This document shows positions 62,524 through 64,000 of a DNA stretch of 64,000 nucleotides, in pieces. The stretch is taken from assembly GCA_047632435.1 (NCBI GenBank), contig JBLICU010000008.1, positions 1 through 64,000 of the forward strand. Reading direction: 5' to 3'. The notes beneath the pieces were generated by a model that was not told the DNA's origin, made no database searches, and saw only the letters and a program-made list of their open reading frames with translations. A program made the translations under genes and the position numbers. Source of the DNA: JAMZMI01 sp047632435. Lineage in GTDB: Bacteria > Bacteroidota > Bacteroidia > Cytophagales > Cyclobacteriaceae. Numbering within the stretch: the stretch's first letter is position 1; each line of letters begins with the position of its first letter.

Positions 62524-64000
62524 ATGAAAAAGCTTTCCTTATTATTCATACTTACCGTTATATATAGTGCAATCAACGCGCAAATCAGCGCCAGTATGAT
62601 GCAGCACCCAGATGTATCAGAAACCCAAATTGTATTTATTTATGGCGATGATGTTTGGATTGCTTCAAAATCTGGTGGAACAGCCGTTAGGCTGAGTTCT
62701 CCTGAAGGCGCTGAAAGCTTTCCGAAATTCTCCCCTGATGGTAGTACCATTGCTTTTACAGCCAATTATCAGGGAAACAGTGATGTTTATGTCATTCCTA
62801 CCACAGGTGGAATCCCCATTCGGTTGACCTATCATGATCAGTTTGATCGTGTACTTGGATGGACGCCTGACGGGAAATCTGTCTTATTTGCTTCGTCGCG
62901 GGAAAGCGGTCGCCAACGCTTTTCTCAATTTTACACTGTTACCGTCACAGGAGGAATGCCGGTTAAGTTACCTATCCCATATGGTGAGTATGCTTCTTTT
63001 TCTTCTGATGGCCAAAAAATAGCATTTACAGATAGATCCAGAGTACAGAGAAACTGGAAAAGATATCGCGGAGGTACGGCACCAGATGTCCATGTGTTTG
63101 ATCTCAACACGTTTGAAACTGTAAATATTACCAATAATATGGCGAATGATGAATTGCCCATGTGGATAGGTGATGCCATATTTTACATGTCGGACAATGG
63201 ACCAGATCAACGCAATAACTTATGGAAATATGATCTTGCTTCCTATTCAAATACACAACTCACCACGTTCAAAGATTTTGATATTACCTATCCGGGAAGC
63301 AGTTCATCTGATATCATATTTGAAGCGGGAGGGAAATTGTATTTATATACTATTTCATCCGGCGACACTAATGAAGTCAAAATTGAAGTGATTTCAGACA
63401 TGCAAGCATTGATGCCGGTACAAAAAAACGTTGCATCCATGATTCAAAATGTCACTGTTTCTCCTGATGGGAATAGGGTGGTAGTTCAGTCACGAGGTGA
63501 ATTGTTTGACTTACCTGCCACGGAAGGTTTTGTCTCCAACATGACAGCCACATCAGGTGCCGCCGAACGCAAACCAGCCTGGTCACCGGATGGCAAGACT
63601 GTTGCGTATTGGAGTGATGCCAGCGGGGAATATCAATTGGTTTTGCATGATATGACTGGTGAAACTGCACCGAAAACCATTACTAATTTTATCAATGGAT
63701 TCAACTATGCTATTTATTGGTCCCCAGACAGTAAGAAAATTGCCTATGTGGATCAGACGATGGCTATCAATTGCTTAGACATTGCTTCAGGATCAGTCGC
63801 AAAGGCAGATAAGGGTAAGTATTTGTTTGAAGGTGGATTGCGAAATTTCAGCGTTACCTGGTCACCTGATAGCAAATGGTTTGCATATGCCCGCGAAACT
63901 AATCATAGATTGAAATCAGCGATTTTTGTCTTTGATACTGAGAATAACAAAGCATCACAGCTCACTTCAGGATATTATATGGACAACTCACCAGCATTTA
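62524..64000 (+). CDS. Tricorn protease-like secreted peptidase, 5' part
   Basis: Open from the ATG at 62524 to the right edge, 492 codons visible. Signal peptide (LSLLFILTVIYSAINAQ), then repeated WD40/PD40 beta-propeller blades with the SPDG/SPDS mark: FPKFSPDGSTIAFTANYQG, LGWTPDGKSVLFASSR, FSSDGQKIAFTDR, VSPDGNRVVVQSRGE, PAWSPDGKTVAYWSD, IYWSPDSKKIAYVD and TWSPDSKWFAYARE. This matches the N-terminal propeller of tricorn core protease homologues, whose PDZ and S41 catalytic parts would lie beyond the window. Probably degrades peptides in the envelope or outside. Confidence 0.85.
   Translation, partial: MKKLSLLFILTVIYSAINAQISASMMQHPDVSETQIVFIYGDDVWIASKSGGTAVRLSSPEGAESFPKFSPDGSTIAFTANYQGNSDVYVIPTTGGIPIRLTYHDQFDRVLGWTPDGKSVLFASSRESGRQRFSQFYTVTVTGGMPVKLPIPYGEYASFSSDGQKIAFTDRSRVQRNWKRYRGGTAPDVHVFDLNTFETVNITNNMANDELPMWIGDAIFYMSDNGPDQRNNLWKYDLASYSNTQLTTFKDFDITYPGSSSSDIIFEAGGKLYLYTISSGDTNEVKIEVISDMQALMPVQKNVASMIQNVTVSPDGNRVVVQSRGELFDLPATEGFVSNMTATSGAAERKPAWSPDGKTVAYWSDASGEYQLVLHDMTGETAPKTITNFINGFNYAIYWSPDSKKIAYVDQTMAINCLDIASGSVAKADKGKYLFEGGLRNFSVTWSPDSKWFAYARETNHRLKSAIFVFDTENNKASQLTSGYYMDNSPAF

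Noticed and set aside
1..64000. Search for CRISPR arrays, insertion sequences, tRNA/rRNA genes and prophage genes
   Set aside because: No regularly spaced repeats, transposase-like proteins, terminal repeats, tRNA cloverleafs or phage structural genes were seen.

Overview
The window comes from a low-GC, free-living member of the Bacteroidota, most likely Cytophagales. Evidence: a type IX secretion C-terminal sorting domain (2-2080), the full Alternative Complex III operon joined to an aa3-type cytochrome c oxidase operon, lineage-specific families (DUF6048/DUF6452, GSCFA, DUF5683, YtxJ-like, StlD/DarB-like ketosynthase), and promoters of the Bacteroidota form TTG-N(about 19)-TAnnTTTG, with the best copy in front of actA. 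No tRNA, rRNA, CRISPR array or insertion sequence was seen.

Layout. 1-4.9 kb: the 3' end of a T9SS cargo gene, a small secreted protein, a DUF3108 protein and a glycerophosphodiesterase gene killed by two in-frame stop codons. 4.9-32.8 kb is almost entirely on the minus strand: DUF6048/DUF6452, priA, a thioredoxin-domain (DUF255) protein with a GSCFA protein, rpsF-rpsR-rplI, a coiled-coil membrane protein, a methyltransferase with apaG, then parA-parB-DUF5683-dapB-lepB, pyrG-yidC, an ECF sigma/anti-sigma/Spy-like/barrel operon, a universal stress protein, and a serine-biosynthesis group containing a SerB-SerA fusion, a Cys-less YtxJ-like protein and a SerC-like aminotransferase. ung, marR and a 52-residue membrane peptide are the plus-strand exceptions.

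From 32.86 kb to the right edge nearly everything is on the plus strand: a beta-lactamase-fold hydrolase, actABCDEF, coxB, coxA, heme A synthase, heme O synthase, two coxC genes, a subunit IV gene, a second small cluster (SCO-like remnant, DUF420, a small CxxC protein, DUF983), an orphan histidine kinase overlapping a giant outer-membrane protein, a frameshifted DoxX-like gene, a three-gene lipid cluster (fatty acid hydroxylase, StlD/DarB-like ketosynthase fused to a heme-oxygenase-like domain, unknown membrane protein), and the start of a tricorn-protease-like gene. The strand switch at 32.85 kb, two perfect opposed DnaA boxes in the AT-rich gap at 34.13-34.52 kb and parAB 13 kb away together suggest that this gap is the chromosomal replication origin.

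The less expected items are: the candidate origin; a structured plus-strand RNA candidate at 30246-30472 (promoter -7 box, closing stem and intrinsic terminator all visible; possibly a 6S-type RNA); the ketosynthase-oxidase fusion operon; the SerB-SerA fusion; a 13-bp inverted repeat over the parA promoter; two decaying genes; and copper/redox proteins that have lost their cysteine sites.
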